Assembly: GCF_030440515.1 (NCBI RefSeq)
Contig: NZ_CP076543.1
Coordinates: 6,520,501-6,584,500 of the forward strand
From: Streptomyces xanthophaeus
GTDB lineage: Bacteria > Actinomycetota > Actinomycetes > Streptomycetales > Streptomycetaceae
Length of the DNA: 64,000 nt
Direction: 5' to 3'
The position numbers were made by a program, and so were the translations under genes. Shown piece after piece: positions 47,546-57,164 of the stretch. The notes beneath the pieces were generated by a model. That model did no database searches. It saw only the letters and a program-made list of their open reading frames with translations, and had not been told where the DNA came from. The stretch's first letter is position 1. Each line of letters begins with the position of its first letter.

Positions 47546-48016
47546 ATGACGCTGCGCCGCGGCCGCCGGCTCGCCATCGATGTCGGGGACGCCCGTATCG
47601 GGGTCGCCTCGTGCGACCCCGACGGGGTGCTGGCCACACCGGTGGAAACCGTTCCGGGCCGGGACATCCCCTTCGCGCACCGGCGGCTGCGGCAGCTCGT
47701 CGAGGAGTACGAGCCCCTCGAAGTGGTGGTCGGCCTTCCCCGCTCGCTCAGCGGGCGGGAGGGGCCGGCCGCGGTCAAGGTGCGGGCCTTCGCGAACGAA
47801 CTCGCCAAGGGCATCAAGCCGGTGACGGTCCGTCTGGTGGACGAGCGGATGACCACGGTCACCGCCGCCCAGGGTCTGCGCGCCTCCGGGAAGAACGCCA
47901 AGAAGGGCCGGTCGGTCATCGATCAGGCAGCCGCTGTGGTGATCCTTCAGAACGCTCTTGAGACCGAACGGGTATCAGGTAATCCTCCCGGTGAGTGCGT
48001 CGAAGTGGTTGTCTGA
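47546..48016 (+). CDS. ruvX: Holliday junction resolvase-like RuvX (YqgF)
   Basis: Encodes 156 residues of the RNase H-like YqgF fold. The catalytic acidic residues fit AIDVGDARIGVASCD, VVVGLPRSLSG and VRLVDERMTTV, with a final Asp in SVIDQAAAVVIL. In bacteria it is essential for 16S rRNA 5' processing; a role in recombination is also proposed. It follows alaS in the same operon, as in many genomes, with mltG downstream. Confidence 0.93.
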   Translation: MTLRRGRRLAIDVGDARIGVASCDPDGVLATPVETVPGRDIPFAHRRLRQLVEEYEPLEVVVGLPRSLSGREGPAAVKVRAFANELAKGIKPVTVRLVDERMTTVTAAQGLRASGKNAKKGRSVIDQAAAVVILQNALETERVSGNPPGECVEVVV

Positions 48017-48144
48017 TCGCGATACGGTAACGTTCCGCGCGATGAGACGGCATTCGAACAGCCGTCGCCCACCGTCAAAGAGGCGGAACCGGGTGCCACG
48101 GACGACGGAGTCCGTGGCCTCCGTCTCGCGGCTCTAGGGGACCG

Positions 48145-49977
48145 ATGACTGAGTATGGCCGGGGCCGTGGCCCCGAACCCTGGCACCCCGAGGACCCCCT
48201 TTACGGGGACCAGGGGTGGACCGGGCACCAGACCCAGCAGGGCCAGGTGCCTTACGGCGGTGCCCCGCAGCAGCAGCAGGAGTACCCACAGGAGCCCCAG
48301 TACCAGCAGCAGTACCCCCAGCATCCGCAGTACGAGCAGTACCCGGAGTACCAGCAGCAGCAATACCAGCAGCAGCAGTACCCGCAGGGGCAGTACCCGC
48401 AGCAGGCGCAACAGCCGCAGCAGCCGCAACCGCAGCAGCCGCAGCAGTACGTGCAGGGCCAGTACCCGCAGCAGCAGTACGCGGGGCAGCAGCAGGGCTA
48501 TGCCCCGCCGCAGCAGGCGCAGCAGGCGCAGCAGCCCCAGCCGCAGCAGCCGGTGTACGACAGCCAGGGCTGGGACACCGGCCAGGGCCAGTACACGGCC
48601 GCGGTGCAGACCGACCCGTACGCGGGCGTGGACCCCTACACCCAGCAGCCCGCGGCGGGCTACCCGGGTGAGGCCCCCGACCTCTACCGCACGGAAGACG
48701 CCTACGAGCCGCCGCAGCCCCCGGGCCGGCGGCACCTCGAGCCGGAACCCGTGGAGGAGCCGGAGCTGGCGGAGGAGCCGGAGAAGGGCCTGCTCACCGA
48801 CGGTGGAGGCCGTGACGGCGACGACGACGGCGACGGCGACGACGACGGTGACGGCCGCCGGGGCGGCCGCTCCAAGGGCGGCAAGCCCAAGAAGCGCAGC
48901 GGTACGGCCTGCCTGGTCGCCGCGGTCGTCATCCTCGGCGTGGTCGGCGGTGGCGGCTACTACGGCTACAACTACATCAAGGCCCGGTTCGCCTCGGCCG
49001 AGGACTTCGCGGGCGAGGGCGACGGCGAGATCGTCGAGGTCGAGATCCCCAAGGGCTCGGGCCTCCTGCAGATGGGCCTGATCCTCAAGAAGGCGGGCGT
49101 CGTCGCCAGCGGACAGGCGTTCGTCGACGCCGCGTCCAAGCTCCCTCCGGGCAAGGCCATCCAGGCCGGTGTCTACCCGCTCAGGAAGAAGATGTCGGCC
49201 GCGTCCGCGGTCGAGGTCATGAGCGATCCCTCGAAGCTGAACGTCATCACGGTCACCGAAGGCATGCGCAACACCGCGGTGTACGCGGCGATCGACAAGA
49301 AGCTGGGCCAGCAGGAGGGCACCACCGCCGAGATCGCCAAGCGCGAGGTCAAGAACCTCGGCCTGCCGGCCTGGGCGAACAACAACCCGAAGCTGATCGA
49401 CCCGCTCGAAGGCTTCCTGTACCCGGCGCGCTACGACCTCAGCAAGGACAGCACCCCCGACTCCCTGCTCAAGCAGATGGTCAAGAACGCGACCGACAAG
49501 TACACGGAGCTGGGCCTCGAGGGCAAGGCCAAGGAGCTGGGCCTGGAGAATCCGCTCCAGGTGGTCACGGTCGCCAGCCTCGTCAACGCCGAGGGCAAGA
49601 ACCACGACGACTTCCGGAAGATGGCCGAGGTCGTCTACAACCGCCTCAAGAAGACCAACGACGTCACGAACCAGAAGCTCCAGTTCGACTCGACGTACAA
49701 CTACGTCAAGAACCAGAGCGAGATCAACTTCAACCTGAAGGAAGCCCAGGCCTTCGACCACCCCTACAACACGCACTTCGTCAGGGGACTGCCCACCGGT
49801 CCGATCAACAACCCGGGCCTGGACGCGCTGACCGCTACGCTCAACCCGGACCACGGTGGCTGGATGTTCTTCGTGTCGGTCGACGGCAAGACCACGACCT
49901 TCACCAAGACCTACGAAGAGCACACCAAGCTGGCCAACGAGTTCCAGGAACGGCAGAAGCAGAAGAACGGTGGATAG
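48145..49977 (+). CDS. mltG: Endolytic murein transglycosylase MltG
   Basis: Encodes 610 residues. Residues about 20-250 form a cytoplasmic Gln/Tyr/Pro-rich low-complexity region followed by an acidic Asp/Gly stretch. A single membrane helix lies at about 253-277 (GTACLVAAVVILGVVGGGGYY). The outer region has a LysM-like segment (about 295-360) and the YceG catalytic domain, with the catalytic Glu in VVTVASLVNAEGKNHDDF. It cuts nascent glycan strands and so limits their length during cell wall synthesis. AGGGGA precedes the ATG at 48145. Confidence 0.95.
   Translation: MTEYGRGRGPEPWHPEDPLYGDQGWTGHQTQQGQVPYGGAPQQQQEYPQEPQYQQQYPQHPQYEQYPEYQQQQYQQQQYPQGQYPQQAQQPQQPQPQQPQQYVQGQYPQQQYAGQQQGYAPPQQAQQAQQPQPQQPVYDSQGWDTGQGQYTAAVQTDPYAGVDPYTQQPAAGYPGEAPDLYRTEDAYEPPQPPGRRHLEPEPVEEPELAEEPEKGLLTDGGGRDGDDDGDGDDDGDGRRGGRSKGGKPKKRSGTACLVAAVVILGVVGGGGYYGYNYIKARFASAEDFAGEGDGEIVEVEIPKGSGLLQMGLILKKAGVVASGQAFVDAASKLPPGKAIQAGVYPLRKKMSAASAVEVMSDPSKLNVITVTEGMRNTAVYAAIDKKLGQQEGTTAEIAKREVKNLGLPAWANNNPKLIDPLEGFLYPARYDLSKDSTPDSLLKQMVKNATDKYTELGLEGKAKELGLENPLQVVTVASLVNAEGKNHDDFRKMAEVVYNRLKKTNDVTNQKLQFDSTYNYVKNQSEINFNLKEAQAFDHPYNTHFVRGLPTGPINNPGLDALTATLNPDHGGWMFFVSVDGKTTTFTKTYEEHTKLANEFQERQKQKNGG
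48234..48558 (+). repeat. CAG-rich low-complexity repeat within mltG
   Basis: Runs of CAGCAG interspersed with TACCCG give repeated Gln-Gln-Tyr-Pro units (QQYPQ, QQQQYQQQQYPQ and similar) over about 108 codons, with CAG and CAA codons mixed. Copy number may differ between strains. Confidence 0.85.
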
Positions 49978-49983
49978 CAGGAC

Positions 49984-50808
49984 ATGTCACGCATAAGGGC
50001 CGCGGTGTTGGGTTCGCCCATCGAGCACTCTCTCTCACCGGTGCTGCACCGCGCCGCTTATCAGGAGCTCGGCCTCGACGACTGGTCGTACGACCGCTTC
50101 GAGATCGACGAGGCCGCGCTCCCGCAGTTCGTGGCAGGACTCGGCCCCGAGTGGGCCGGGCTGTCCCTGACGATGCCGCTCAAGCGGGCGATCATGCCGC
50201 TGCTGGACGGCATCAGTGACACGGCCGCCTCCGTCGAGGCGGTCAACACCGTCGTCCTCACCGAGGACGGCCGGCGCCTCGGCGACAACACCGACATCCC
50301 CGGCATCGTCGCCGCGCTCCACGAGCGCGGCGTCGAGAAGGTGCCCTCCGCCGCCGTCCTCGGCGCCGGCGCCACGGCCTCCTCGGCGCTCGCCGCGCTC
50401 TCGCGGATCTGCTCCGGCGAGGTCACGGCGTACGTCCGCTCGGCGGCCCGCGCGGACGAGATGCGGCAGTGGGGCGAGCGCCTCGGCGTGCCCGTCCGCA
50501 CGGCCGACTGGTCCGAGGCAGCCGCCGCGCTCTCCGCGCCCCTGGTGATCGCCACCACTCCGGCCGGTACGACCGACGCCCTGGCGGCGTCCGTACCCGA
50601 AGGGGCCGGCACCCTCTTCGACGTCCTGTACGACCCCTGGCCGACCGCGCTGGCCGCGGCCTGGTCCCGGCAGGGCGGCCAGGTCGTCGGCGGACTCGAC
50701 CTCCTCGTCCACCAGGCCGTGCTCCAGGTCGAGCTGATGACGGGCCGGACCCCGGGTCCGCTCGCCGCCATGAGGGCTGCCGGAGAGCGGGCGCTCGCCG
50801 CCCGTTAG
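49984..50808 (+). CDS. aroE: Shikimate dehydrogenase
   Basis: Encodes 274 residues. The shikimate-binding head is VLGSPIEHSLSPVLHRAAY, the catalytic Lys-Asp pair is in GLSLTMPLKRAIMPL and GDNTDIPGIV, and the NADP-binding Rossmann loop is VLGAGATASSALAAL. It reduces 3-dehydroshikimate to shikimate. It begins six bases after mltG and is separated from aroC by a small gene. All other chorismate genes seen here lie just downstream. Confidence 0.96.
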   Translation: MSRIRAAVLGSPIEHSLSPVLHRAAYQELGLDDWSYDRFEIDEAALPQFVAGLGPEWAGLSLTMPLKRAIMPLLDGISDTAASVEAVNTVVLTEDGRRLGDNTDIPGIVAALHERGVEKVPSAAVLGAGATASSALAALSRICSGEVTAYVRSAARADEMRQWGERLGVPVRTADWSEAAAALSAPLVIATTPAGTTDALAASVPEGAGTLFDVLYDPWPTALAAAWSRQGGQVVGGLDLLVHQAVLQVELMTGRTPGPLAAMRAAGERALAAR

Positions 50809-50839
50809 GCTTGCCACCTGCGTATTCTCAGGGGGCGGT

Positions 50840-51031
50840 ATGGACGGGAACAGCACGGACGAGGTACTCGCGTCGAAGTGGGATCTCCCCTTCGTCGTCT
50901 TCGGCATGGTCAGGGTGGCGTTCGGCACCCTGCCCCTGTGGGCCAAGGCGCTCATTCTCGGACTCTTCGGTTCCGTCGTCCTCTGGTACGGGATCACCTG
51001 GCAGCGCGAGCGCGGCCGGCGGTCCCGCTGA
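50840..51031 (+). CDS. Small membrane protein between aroE and aroC, 63 aa
   Basis: Encodes 63 residues. A polar head of 15 residues is followed by two hydrophobic segments (about 17-35, LPFVVFGMVRVAFGTLPLW, and 37-52, KALILGLFGSVVLWYG), then a basic tail (WQRERGRRSR). The ATG at 50840 has GGGGGCG as a weak ribosome site. It resembles small proteins seen at the same place in other Streptomyces. The function is unknown. It lies in the aro region but has no visible link to the pathway. Confidence 0.65.
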   Translation: MDGNSTDEVLASKWDLPFVVFGMVRVAFGTLPLWAKALILGLFGSVVLWYGITWQRERGRRSR

Positions 51032-51163
51032 CGCCCCAGGCGTCCGATAGCTGGACCGGGGCCCGATAAACCCCTCCGGACGTGGGAGGATCGGGTGAGG
51101 CGGGTCCGGGCCGCGCACCCGATCGCGCCGTCGCTGTACCAGGCGCGAGCATGAGGAGCATCG

Positions 51164-52348
51164 TTGAGCAGGTTGCGTTGGCTGACCGCAGGAGAGTCGC
51201 ACGGACCGGCACTGGTCGCGACGCTGGAGGGTCTTCCCGCCGGCGTCCCGGTCACCACCGAGCTGGTGGCCGATCACCTGGCCCGGCGCCGGCTCGGCTA
51301 TGGCCGCGGTGCCCGGATGAAGTTCGAGCAGGACGAGATCACCTTCCTCGGCGGTGTCCGCCACGGCCTGTCCCAGGGCTCCCCGATCGCGGTCATGATC
51401 GGCAACACCGAGTGGCCCAAGTGGGAGACGGTCATGTCGGCCGACCCCGTCGACCCCTCGCTGCTCAAGGACACCGGCCGCAACGCGCCGCTGACCCGTC
51501 CGCGCCCCGGCCACGCCGACCTCGCCGGCATGCAGAAGTACGGCTTCGACGAGGCCCGGCCGATCCTGGAGCGCGCCAGCGCCCGTGAGACCGCCGCCCG
51601 CGTCGCCCTCGGCGCCGTCGCCCGCTCCTTCATCAAGGAGGTCGCCGGCATCGAGATCGTCTCGCACGTGGTGGAACTGGCCGCGGCCAAGGCCCCGTAC
51701 GGCGTCTACCCGACCCCCGCCGACGTCGACAAGCTCGACGCCGACCCGGTGCGCTGCCTCGACGCGGACGCCAGCAAGGCGATGGTCGCGGAGATCGACC
51801 AGGCCCACAAGGACGGCGACACCCTCGGCGGCGTCGTCGAGGTGCTGGCGTACGGAGTCCCCGTCGGCCTCGGCTCGCACGTCCACTGGGACCGCCGCCT
51901 CGACGCCCGCCTCGCCGCCGCCCTCATGGGCATCCAGGCCATCAAGGGGGTCGAGGTCGGCGACGGCTTCGAGCTCGCCCGCGTGCCCGGCTCGAAGGCG
52001 CACGACGAGATCGTCTCCACCCCCGAGGGCCTGAGGCGCACCTCCGGCCGCTCCGGCGGCACCGAGGGCGGACTGACCACCGGCGAACTGCTGCGCGTAC
52101 GCGCGGCGATGAAGCCCATCGCGACCGTCCCGCGCGCGCTGGCGACCGTCGACGTGGCCACCGGAGAGGCGACGGTGGCCCACCACCAGCGCTCCGACGT
52201 GTGCGCCGTGCCGGCCGCCGGCATCGTCGCCGAGGCCATGGTCGCCCTCGTCCTGGCCGACGCGGTCGTCGAGAAGTTCGGCGGGGACTCCGTCCCGGAG
52301 ACCCGCCGCAACGTCCGGTCGTACCTCGACAACCTGCAGATCCGGTGA
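51164..52348 (+). CDS. aroC: Chorismate synthase
   Basis: Encodes 394 residues. Signature blocks are [18 protein letters not shown] at the N-terminus, the [17 protein letters not shown] region (here [15 protein letters not shown]), and [18 protein letters not shown]. It converts 5-enolpyruvylshikimate 3-phosphate to chorismate using reduced FMN. The start is a TTG at 51164 after GAGGAG. It opens a four-gene operon in which each stop overlaps the next start. Confidence 0.97.
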   Translation: MSRLRWLTAGESHGPALVATLEGLPAGVPVTTELVADHLARRRLGYGRGARMKFEQDEITFLGGVRHGLSQGSPIAVMIGNTEWPKWETVMSADPVDPSLLKDTGRNAPLTRPRPGHADLAGMQKYGFDEARPILERASARETAARVALGAVARSFIKEVAGIEIVSHVVELAAAKAPYGVYPTPADVDKLDADPVRCLDADASKAMVAEIDQAHKDGDTLGGVVEVLAYGVPVGLGSHVHWDRRLDARLAAALMGIQAIKGVEVGDGFELARVPGSKAHDEIVSTPEGLRRTSGRSGGTEGGLTTGELLRVRAAMKPIATVPRALATVDVATGEATVAHHQRSDVCAVPAAGIVAEAMVALVLADAVVEKFGGDSVPETRRNVRSYLDNLQIR

Positions 52349-52863
52349 CGGCCGGACCACTGGTCGTCCTCGTCGGCCCCATGGGGTCCGGCAAGTCCAC
52401 GGTGGGGGCGCTGCTCGCCGAGCGGCTCGGCGTCCCCTACCGGGACACCGACGCCGACATCGTCGCGGCCCAGGGCCGCGAGATCTCCGACATCTTCGTC
52501 GACGAGGGCGAGCCGTACTTCCGTGAGCTCGAGCGGCAGGCGGTCGCCACCGCCGTCGCCGGGCACACCGGAGTCCTCGCCCTCGGCGGCGGCGCCGTCC
52601 TCGACGAGGGCACCCGCGCGCTGCTGGCCGGTTTGCCCGTCGCCTATCTGTCGATGGACGTCGAGGAAGCCGTACGGCGCGTGGGCCTCGGCGCCGCCCG
52701 CCCGCTGCTCGCCGTCAACCCGCGCCGCCAGTGGCGCGAGCTGATGGACGCCCGGCGCCCCCTGTACACCGAAGTCGCGCGCGTCGTCGTGGCCACCGAC
52801 GACCGCACCCCCGAAGAGGTCGCCCAGGCGGTCCTCGACGCTCTGGAGTTGAAGGACGTATGA
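52345..52863 (+). CDS. aroK: Shikimate kinase
   Basis: Encodes 172 residues. The P loop is [11 protein letters not shown], the shikimate-binding Asp is in [10 protein letters not shown], and GGGAVLD and RPLL complete the substrate and lid regions. It phosphorylates shikimate at the 3-hydroxyl using ATP. GTG start at 52345, overlapping aroC (GTGA); its end overlaps aroB (ATGA). Confidence 0.96.
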   Translation: MTAGPLVVLVGPMGSGKSTVGALLAERLGVPYRDTDADIVAAQGREISDIFVDEGEPYFRELERQAVATAVAGHTGVLALGGGAVLDEGTRALLAGLPVAYLSMDVEEAVRRVGLGAARPLLAVNPRRQWRELMDARRPLYTEVARVVVATDDRTPEEVAQAVLDALELKDV

Positions 52864-53951
52864 CAGACCAGGTGACGCGGATCCACGTCGGCGAGAGTGC
52901 CGGACACGACGCGTACGACGTGCTGGTCGGGCGGCAGCTGCTCGGCGAGCTCGGCTCCCTGATCGGTACGAAGGCCCAGCGGGTCGCCGTGATCCACCCC
53001 GAGGCGCTGGCCTCGACCGGTGAGGCACTGCGCGACGACCTGGCCGAGCAGGGCTACGAGGCGGTCGCCATCCAGGTGCCGAACGCCGAGGAGGCCAAGA
53101 CCATCGAGGTCGCCGCCTACTGCTGGAAGGCGCTGGGCCAGTCCGGTTTCACCCGCACCGACGTGATCGTCGGCGTCGGCGGGGGAGCCACCACCGACCT
53201 CGCGGGCTTCGTCGCGGCCAGCTGGCTGCGCGGGGTGCGCTGGGTCGCCGTACCGACCACCGTCCTCGCGATGGTGGACGCGGCGGTCGGCGGCAAGACC
53301 GGCATCAACACCGCCGAGGGCAAGAACCTGGTGGGTGCCTTCCACCCGCCGGCCGGTGTGCTCTGCGACCTGGCGGCCCTGGACTCGCTGCCGGTCAACG
53401 ACTACGTCAGCGGCCTCGCCGAGATCATCAAGGCGGGGTTCATCTCCGACCCGGTGATCCTCGACCTGATCGAGGAGGACCCCGCGGCGGCGCGTACGCC
53501 CGAGGGCCCGCACACCGCCGAGCTCATCGTGCGCTCCATCCAGGTCAAGGCCGACGTGGTCTCCAGCGACCTCAAGGAGTCGGGACTGCGCGAGATCCTC
53601 AACTACGGCCACACCCTCGCGCACGCCATCGAGAAGAACGAGCGCTACAAGTGGCGGCACGGCGCGGCCGTCTCCGTCGGCATGGTGTTCGCCGCCGAGC
53701 TCGGCCGGCTCGCGGGCCGGCTCGACGACGCGACGGCCGACCGGCACAAGGCGGTTCTCGCCTCGGTCGGGCTGCCGCTCACCTACCGCGGCGACCAGTG
53801 GTCCAAGCTGCTCCAGACCATGCAGGTCGACAAGAAGTCCCGCGGCAACCTGCTGCGCTTCATCGTCCTCGACGGGCTGGCCAAGCCGACCGTCCTGGAG
53901 GGTCCCGACCCGGCGCACCTGGTCGCGGCCTACGGTGAGGTGTCGGCGTGA
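52860..53951 (+). CDS. aroB: 3-Dehydroquinate synthase
   Basis: Encodes 363 residues. The NAD-binding block is [19 protein letters not shown], followed by [20 protein letters not shown]. Zinc ligands are seen in [20 protein letters not shown] and [10 protein letters not shown]. It converts DAHP to 3-dehydroquinate, the second step of the shikimate pathway. The ATG overlaps the aroK stop. Confidence 0.97.
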   Translation: MTDQVTRIHVGESAGHDAYDVLVGRQLLGELGSLIGTKAQRVAVIHPEALASTGEALRDDLAEQGYEAVAIQVPNAEEAKTIEVAAYCWKALGQSGFTRTDVIVGVGGGATTDLAGFVAASWLRGVRWVAVPTTVLAMVDAAVGGKTGINTAEGKNLVGAFHPPAGVLCDLAALDSLPVNDYVSGLAEIIKAGFISDPVILDLIEEDPAAARTPEGPHTAELIVRSIQVKADVVSSDLKESGLREILNYGHTLAHAIEKNERYKWRHGAAVSVGMVFAAELGRLAGRLDDATADRHKAVLASVGLPLTYRGDQWSKLLQTMQVDKKSRGNLLRFIVLDGLAKPTVLEGPDPAHLVAAYGEVSA

Positions 53952-54388
53952 GCCGCCGCGTCCTCGTGCTGAACGGCCCGAACCTGGGCCGGCTCGGCTC
54001 GCGCGAGCCCGACGTGTACGGGGCCACCTCGTACGCGGGGCTGGTGGAGAGCTGCCGCTCGCTGGGCGAGGAGCTCGGCTTCGACGTCGAGGTCCGTGAG
54101 ACCAACGACGAGGGCGAGCTGATCCGCTGGCTGCACGAGGCGGCGGACGGGAAGATCCCCGTGGTCATCAACCCGGGGGCCTTCACCCACTACTCGTACG
54201 GCATGCGGGACGCGGCCGCGCAGCGCACGGCGCCGCTGATCGAGGTGCACATCTCGAACCCGTACGCCCGCGAGGAGTTCCGTCACACCTCGGTCATCGC
54301 GGCCGTGGCGACCGGAACGGTGGCGGGCTTCGGTATCGGTTCGTACCGGCTCGCGCTCCGCGCACTGGCGGACGAGATCTCCGCCTGA
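53948..54388 (+). CDS. aroQ: 3-Dehydroquinate dehydratase, type II
   Basis: Encodes 146 residues, typical of the small type II enzyme. The head is [18 protein letters not shown], with the catalytic Tyr in the flexible loop. [18 protein letters not shown] and [17 protein letters not shown] carry the catalytic His and the substrate site. It dehydrates 3-dehydroquinate to 3-dehydroshikimate. It closes the aroCKBQ operon. Confidence 0.96.
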   Translation: MSRRVLVLNGPNLGRLGSREPDVYGATSYAGLVESCRSLGEELGFDVEVRETNDEGELIRWLHEAADGKIPVVINPGAFTHYSYGMRDAAAQRTAPLIEVHISNPYAREEFRHTSVIAAVATGTVAGFGIGSYRLALRALADEISA

Positions 54389-54480
54389 CACGCTGCCTGA
54401 CGGTGCTGGTGGACGGCCGGGCCCCGGCAGTCATATAACGTTCTCGCATCAGTCGCCGGAACGAGACGGAGTGGCAGCGG

Positions 54481-55290
54481 ATGCAGCACGGAGTGGGGGG
54501 CGGGGGCGCGGGCTGGGGGCAGCCGGGACCGCGTCCGTCGGCGCCCCCGCAGCCGCCGATACCCCCGGCACAGGGCTGGCCGGGTTCGCCCCCGCCGCAG
54601 TCTCCGCCCCAGCCGCCTCACCAGCCCCAGCAACCGCCTCACCAGCACCATCAGTCGCAGCCGGTGCCCGCTGTGCCGGAGGCCACCGGGCACATCCCGC
54701 TGCCTCCCGCGGTGCCGGGCACCGGCGGGGCCGTCCTCGCCGTACTGCTGATCGGCCCGGCCGGTGCCGGTAAGACCACCGTCGCCCGGCACTGGGCCAG
54801 CACCCGGCCCGTGCCGACCGCCCACGTGAGCCTGGACGACGTCCGCGAGTGGGTCTGCTCCGGCTTCGCCGACCCCCAGGCGGGCTGGAACGAGCACTCC
54901 GAGGCCCAGTACCGGCTCGCCCGCCGCACCTGCGGTTTCGCCGCCCGCAACTACCTGGCGAACGGCATCTCCTGCATCCTGGACGACGCCGTCTTCCCGG
55001 ACCGGCCCGTGGTCGGGCTGGGCGGCTGGAAGCGGCACGTGGGCCCCACGCTGCTGCCGGTGGTGCTGCTGCCCGGCCTGGAGATCGTCCTGGAGCGCAA
55101 CGCGGCCCGCTCCGGCAATCGCCGGCTCTCCGACGAGGAAGTCGCGCGGATCCACGGCCGGATGGCCGGCTGGTACGGCTCCGGACTGCCGATCATCGAC
55201 AACTCCCACCTCGACGTCGAGGGCACCGCCCGCGCCCTCGACGAGGCCCTGGCACGCGCCCTGTCGGCCCCCGGCGGCTGGCCCGGCTAG
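54481..55290 (+). CDS. P-loop kinase-like protein with Pro/Gln-rich head
   Basis: Encodes 269 residues. Residues 1-80 are Pro/Gln/His-rich, with several proline runs (PPQPPIPP, SPPPQSPPQPP). A P-loop follows (LLIGPAGAGKTTVARHW, about residues 89-105). Later motifs (SLDDVREWVCSG, CILDDAVFPDRPVVG, ERNAARSGNRRL) resemble small phosphotransferases and zeta-toxin-like kinases. The substrate is unknown and it could be a nucleotide or antibiotic kinase. A TATAAC box (54434-54439) may be its -10 element. It lies between the aro operon and pepQ-efp. Confidence 0.8.
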   Translation: MQHGVGGGGAGWGQPGPRPSAPPQPPIPPAQGWPGSPPPQSPPQPPHQPQQPPHQHHQSQPVPAVPEATGHIPLPPAVPGTGGAVLAVLLIGPAGAGKTTVARHWASTRPVPTAHVSLDDVREWVCSGFADPQAGWNEHSEAQYRLARRTCGFAARNYLANGISCILDDAVFPDRPVVGLGGWKRHVGPTLLPVVLLPGLEIVLERNAARSGNRRLSDEEVARIHGRMAGWYGSGLPIIDNSHLDVEGTARALDEALARALSAPGGWPG

Positions 55291-55415
55291 GCCGTGTCCG
55301 CGCAGGGGGCGTACCGGCGCTCAGGCCGGGCTCCCGGCCGGTCGGCACGCCATCGCCCCAGGTCGTCCCAGGCCCGTCCGGACGCGCTCGCCGGGCCGGA
55401 TCGGCGGGGCGCTCG

Positions 55416-55421
55416 TACGCT
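55416..55421 (+). promoter_or_regulatory. -10 box of leaderless M24 peptidase gene
   Basis: TACGCT ends 7 bases before the ATG at 55429, with no ribosome site. Confidence 0.5.
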
Positions 55422-55428
55422 CGAAGAC

Positions 55429-56535
55429 ATGTCAGACGTGTACGCCGCCCGCCGGGACCTGCTTCGCGACCGATGTGCCGCCGCGGGGAACGCCGCCGCA
55501 CTGATCACGCGTCCGGCGAACGTCCGCTACCTCTCCGGGGCGTCCCCGCTCGGCGCGGTGCTGCTCGTCGGCCCCACCGAGGACATGCTGTTCTGCTCCG
55601 GGGCGCCCACCGGCGAGGCCGACGAGGGCCGCCTCGACGAGCACCTGGACGTCTCCGTCCTGGGCAGCCCCGGCGGGGACCCGGCCGTCGCCGCCGCCGA
55701 CCTGGCCGCCTCCGTCCGGGCAGACTCGCTCGCGGTGGAGGAACACCACCTCACCGTCGGCCGCCACCGGGCCCTGCGCTCCGTCGCGCCCAAACTGCGC
55801 CTCGCCGACCTCGGCACCGCCGTCGAGCAGCAGCGCCTCGTCAAGGACGAGGAGGAGATCGCCTGCCTGCGGATCGCCGCCGAGATCGCCGACCAGGCCC
55901 TCGGGGAGCTGCTGGAGTCCATCCTCGTCGGGCGCACCGAACGGCACCTCGCCCTGGAGCTGGAGCGGCGGCTCGTCGACCACGGGGCGGACGGCCCCGC
56001 CTTCCCGACCTCCGTCGGCACCGGCCCGCACTCCGGCCGCTCCCGGCACCGGCCCTCCGACCGCAGGGTGGAGGAGGGCGACTTCCTCACGGTCTGCCTG
56101 GGCGCCAACTACCGTGGCTACCGGTGCGAGATCGGCCGGACCTTCGTGATCGGCACCAGCCCCGCCGACTGGCAGATCGAGCTGTACGACCTCGTCTTCA
56201 CCGCCCAGCGGGCCGGGCGCGAGGCCTTGCTGCCCGGGGCCGCGTACCGGGACGTGGACCATGCCGCACGCTCCGTCCTGGACTCCGCGGGTCACTCGGA
56301 AGCCCTCGCTCCGTGGACCGGACACGGCGTGGGCCTCGAAATCGACGAGGACCCGCAGCTTGCACCTACGGCAATGGGTAAACTGGACGCTTGCGTGCCG
56401 GTCACCGTCGAACCGGGGGTTCACCTCCCGGGCCGGGGAGGTGTCCGGATCGATGACACGCTCGTCGTACGCCCCGAGGCGGACGGCGGTCCCGAGCTAC
56501 TCACCATTACGACCAAGGAGCTGCTCGCGCTCTAG
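55429..56535 (+). CDS. M24-family (Xaa-Pro peptidase-like) protein with altered metal site
   Basis: Encodes 368 residues with the two-domain creatinase/prolidase layout: an N-terminal domain to about residue 130 and the pita-bread domain after it. The metal site is unusual. The first Asp of the D-L-G-A block reads Cys ([10 protein letters not shown]), the second reads Glu (YRCEIGRTF) and the last Glu reads Asp ([10 protein letters not shown]), while the His (GHGVGLEI) and one Glu (VEPGVH) remain. Canonical relatives next to efp in other actinobacteria are annotated pepQ. It may be inactive, use another metal, or be a binding protein. The start is supported by a -10 box 7 bases upstream. Confidence 0.88.
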   Translation: MSDVYAARRDLLRDRCAAAGNAAALITRPANVRYLSGASPLGAVLLVGPTEDMLFCSGAPTGEADEGRLDEHLDVSVLGSPGGDPAVAAADLAASVRADSLAVEEHHLTVGRHRALRSVAPKLRLADLGTAVEQQRLVKDEEEIACLRIAAEIADQALGELLESILVGRTERHLALELERRLVDHGADGPAFPTSVGTGPHSGRSRHRPSDRRVEEGDFLTVCLGANYRGYRCEIGRTFVIGTSPADWQIELYDLVFTAQRAGREALLPGAAYRDVDHAARSVLDSAGHSEALAPWTGHGVGLEIDEDPQLAPTAMGKLDACVPVTVEPGVHLPGRGGVRIDDTLVVRPEADGGPELLTITTKELLAL

Positions 56536-56594
56536 CCGGCTCTGCCGGGCTGTGCGCGCACCCGTGGTCTTCCAGTGCAGGAGATTCCGCAACC

Positions 56595-57161
56595 GTGGCT
56601 TCCACGAACGACCTCAAGAACGGCATGGTGCTCAAGCTCGACGGTGACCAGCTCTGGTCCGTCGTCGAGTTCCAGCACGTCAAGCCCGGCAAGGGCCCGG
56701 CCTTCGTGCGCACCAAGCTCAAGCACGTGCTCTCCGGCAAGGTCGTCGACAAGACGTTCAACGCCGGCACGAAGGTCGAGACGGCCACCATCGACCGCCG
56801 TGACATGCAGTTCTCTTACATGGACGGCGAGTACTTCGTCTTCATGGACATGACCACCTTCGACCAGCTGATGGTGGACAAGAAGGCTGTCGGCGACGCC
56901 GCCAACTTCCTGATCGAGGGCTTCACCGCCTCTGTCGCCCAGCACGAGGGCGAGGTGCTCTACGTCGAGCTCCCGGCCGCGGTCGAGCTCAAGATCGAGC
57001 ACACCGACCCGGGCGTCCAGGGCGACCGCTCCACCGGTGGCACCAAGCCCGCCACCCTGGAGACCGGCTACGAGATCCAGGTCCCGCTCTTCGTCACCAC
57101 CGGCGAGACGGTCAAGGTCGACACCCGCACCAGCGACTACCTCGGCCGGAAGAGCAACTAA
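56595..57161 (+). CDS. efp: Elongation factor P
   Basis: Encodes 188 residues in three beta-barrel domains. The tip loop is [13 protein letters not shown], with an unmodified-type Lys where other bacteria are modified. EF-P helps ribosomes make consecutive prolines. It is 59 bases after the M24 gene and three bases before nusB. The GTG start follows GGAG at long spacing. Confidence 0.97.
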   Translation: MASTNDLKNGMVLKLDGDQLWSVVEFQHVKPGKGPAFVRTKLKHVLSGKVVDKTFNAGTKVETATIDRRDMQFSYMDGEYFVFMDMTTFDQLMVDKKAVGDAANFLIEGFTASVAQHEGEVLYVELPAAVELKIEHTDPGVQGDRSTGGTKPATLETGYEIQVPLFVTTGETVKVDTRTSDYLGRKSN

Positions 57162-57164
57162 CCC

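Noticed and set aside
48234..48558. Possible CRISPR or satellite array
   Set aside because: The repeats are in-frame CAG-rich codons inside mltG, without spacers or regular period.
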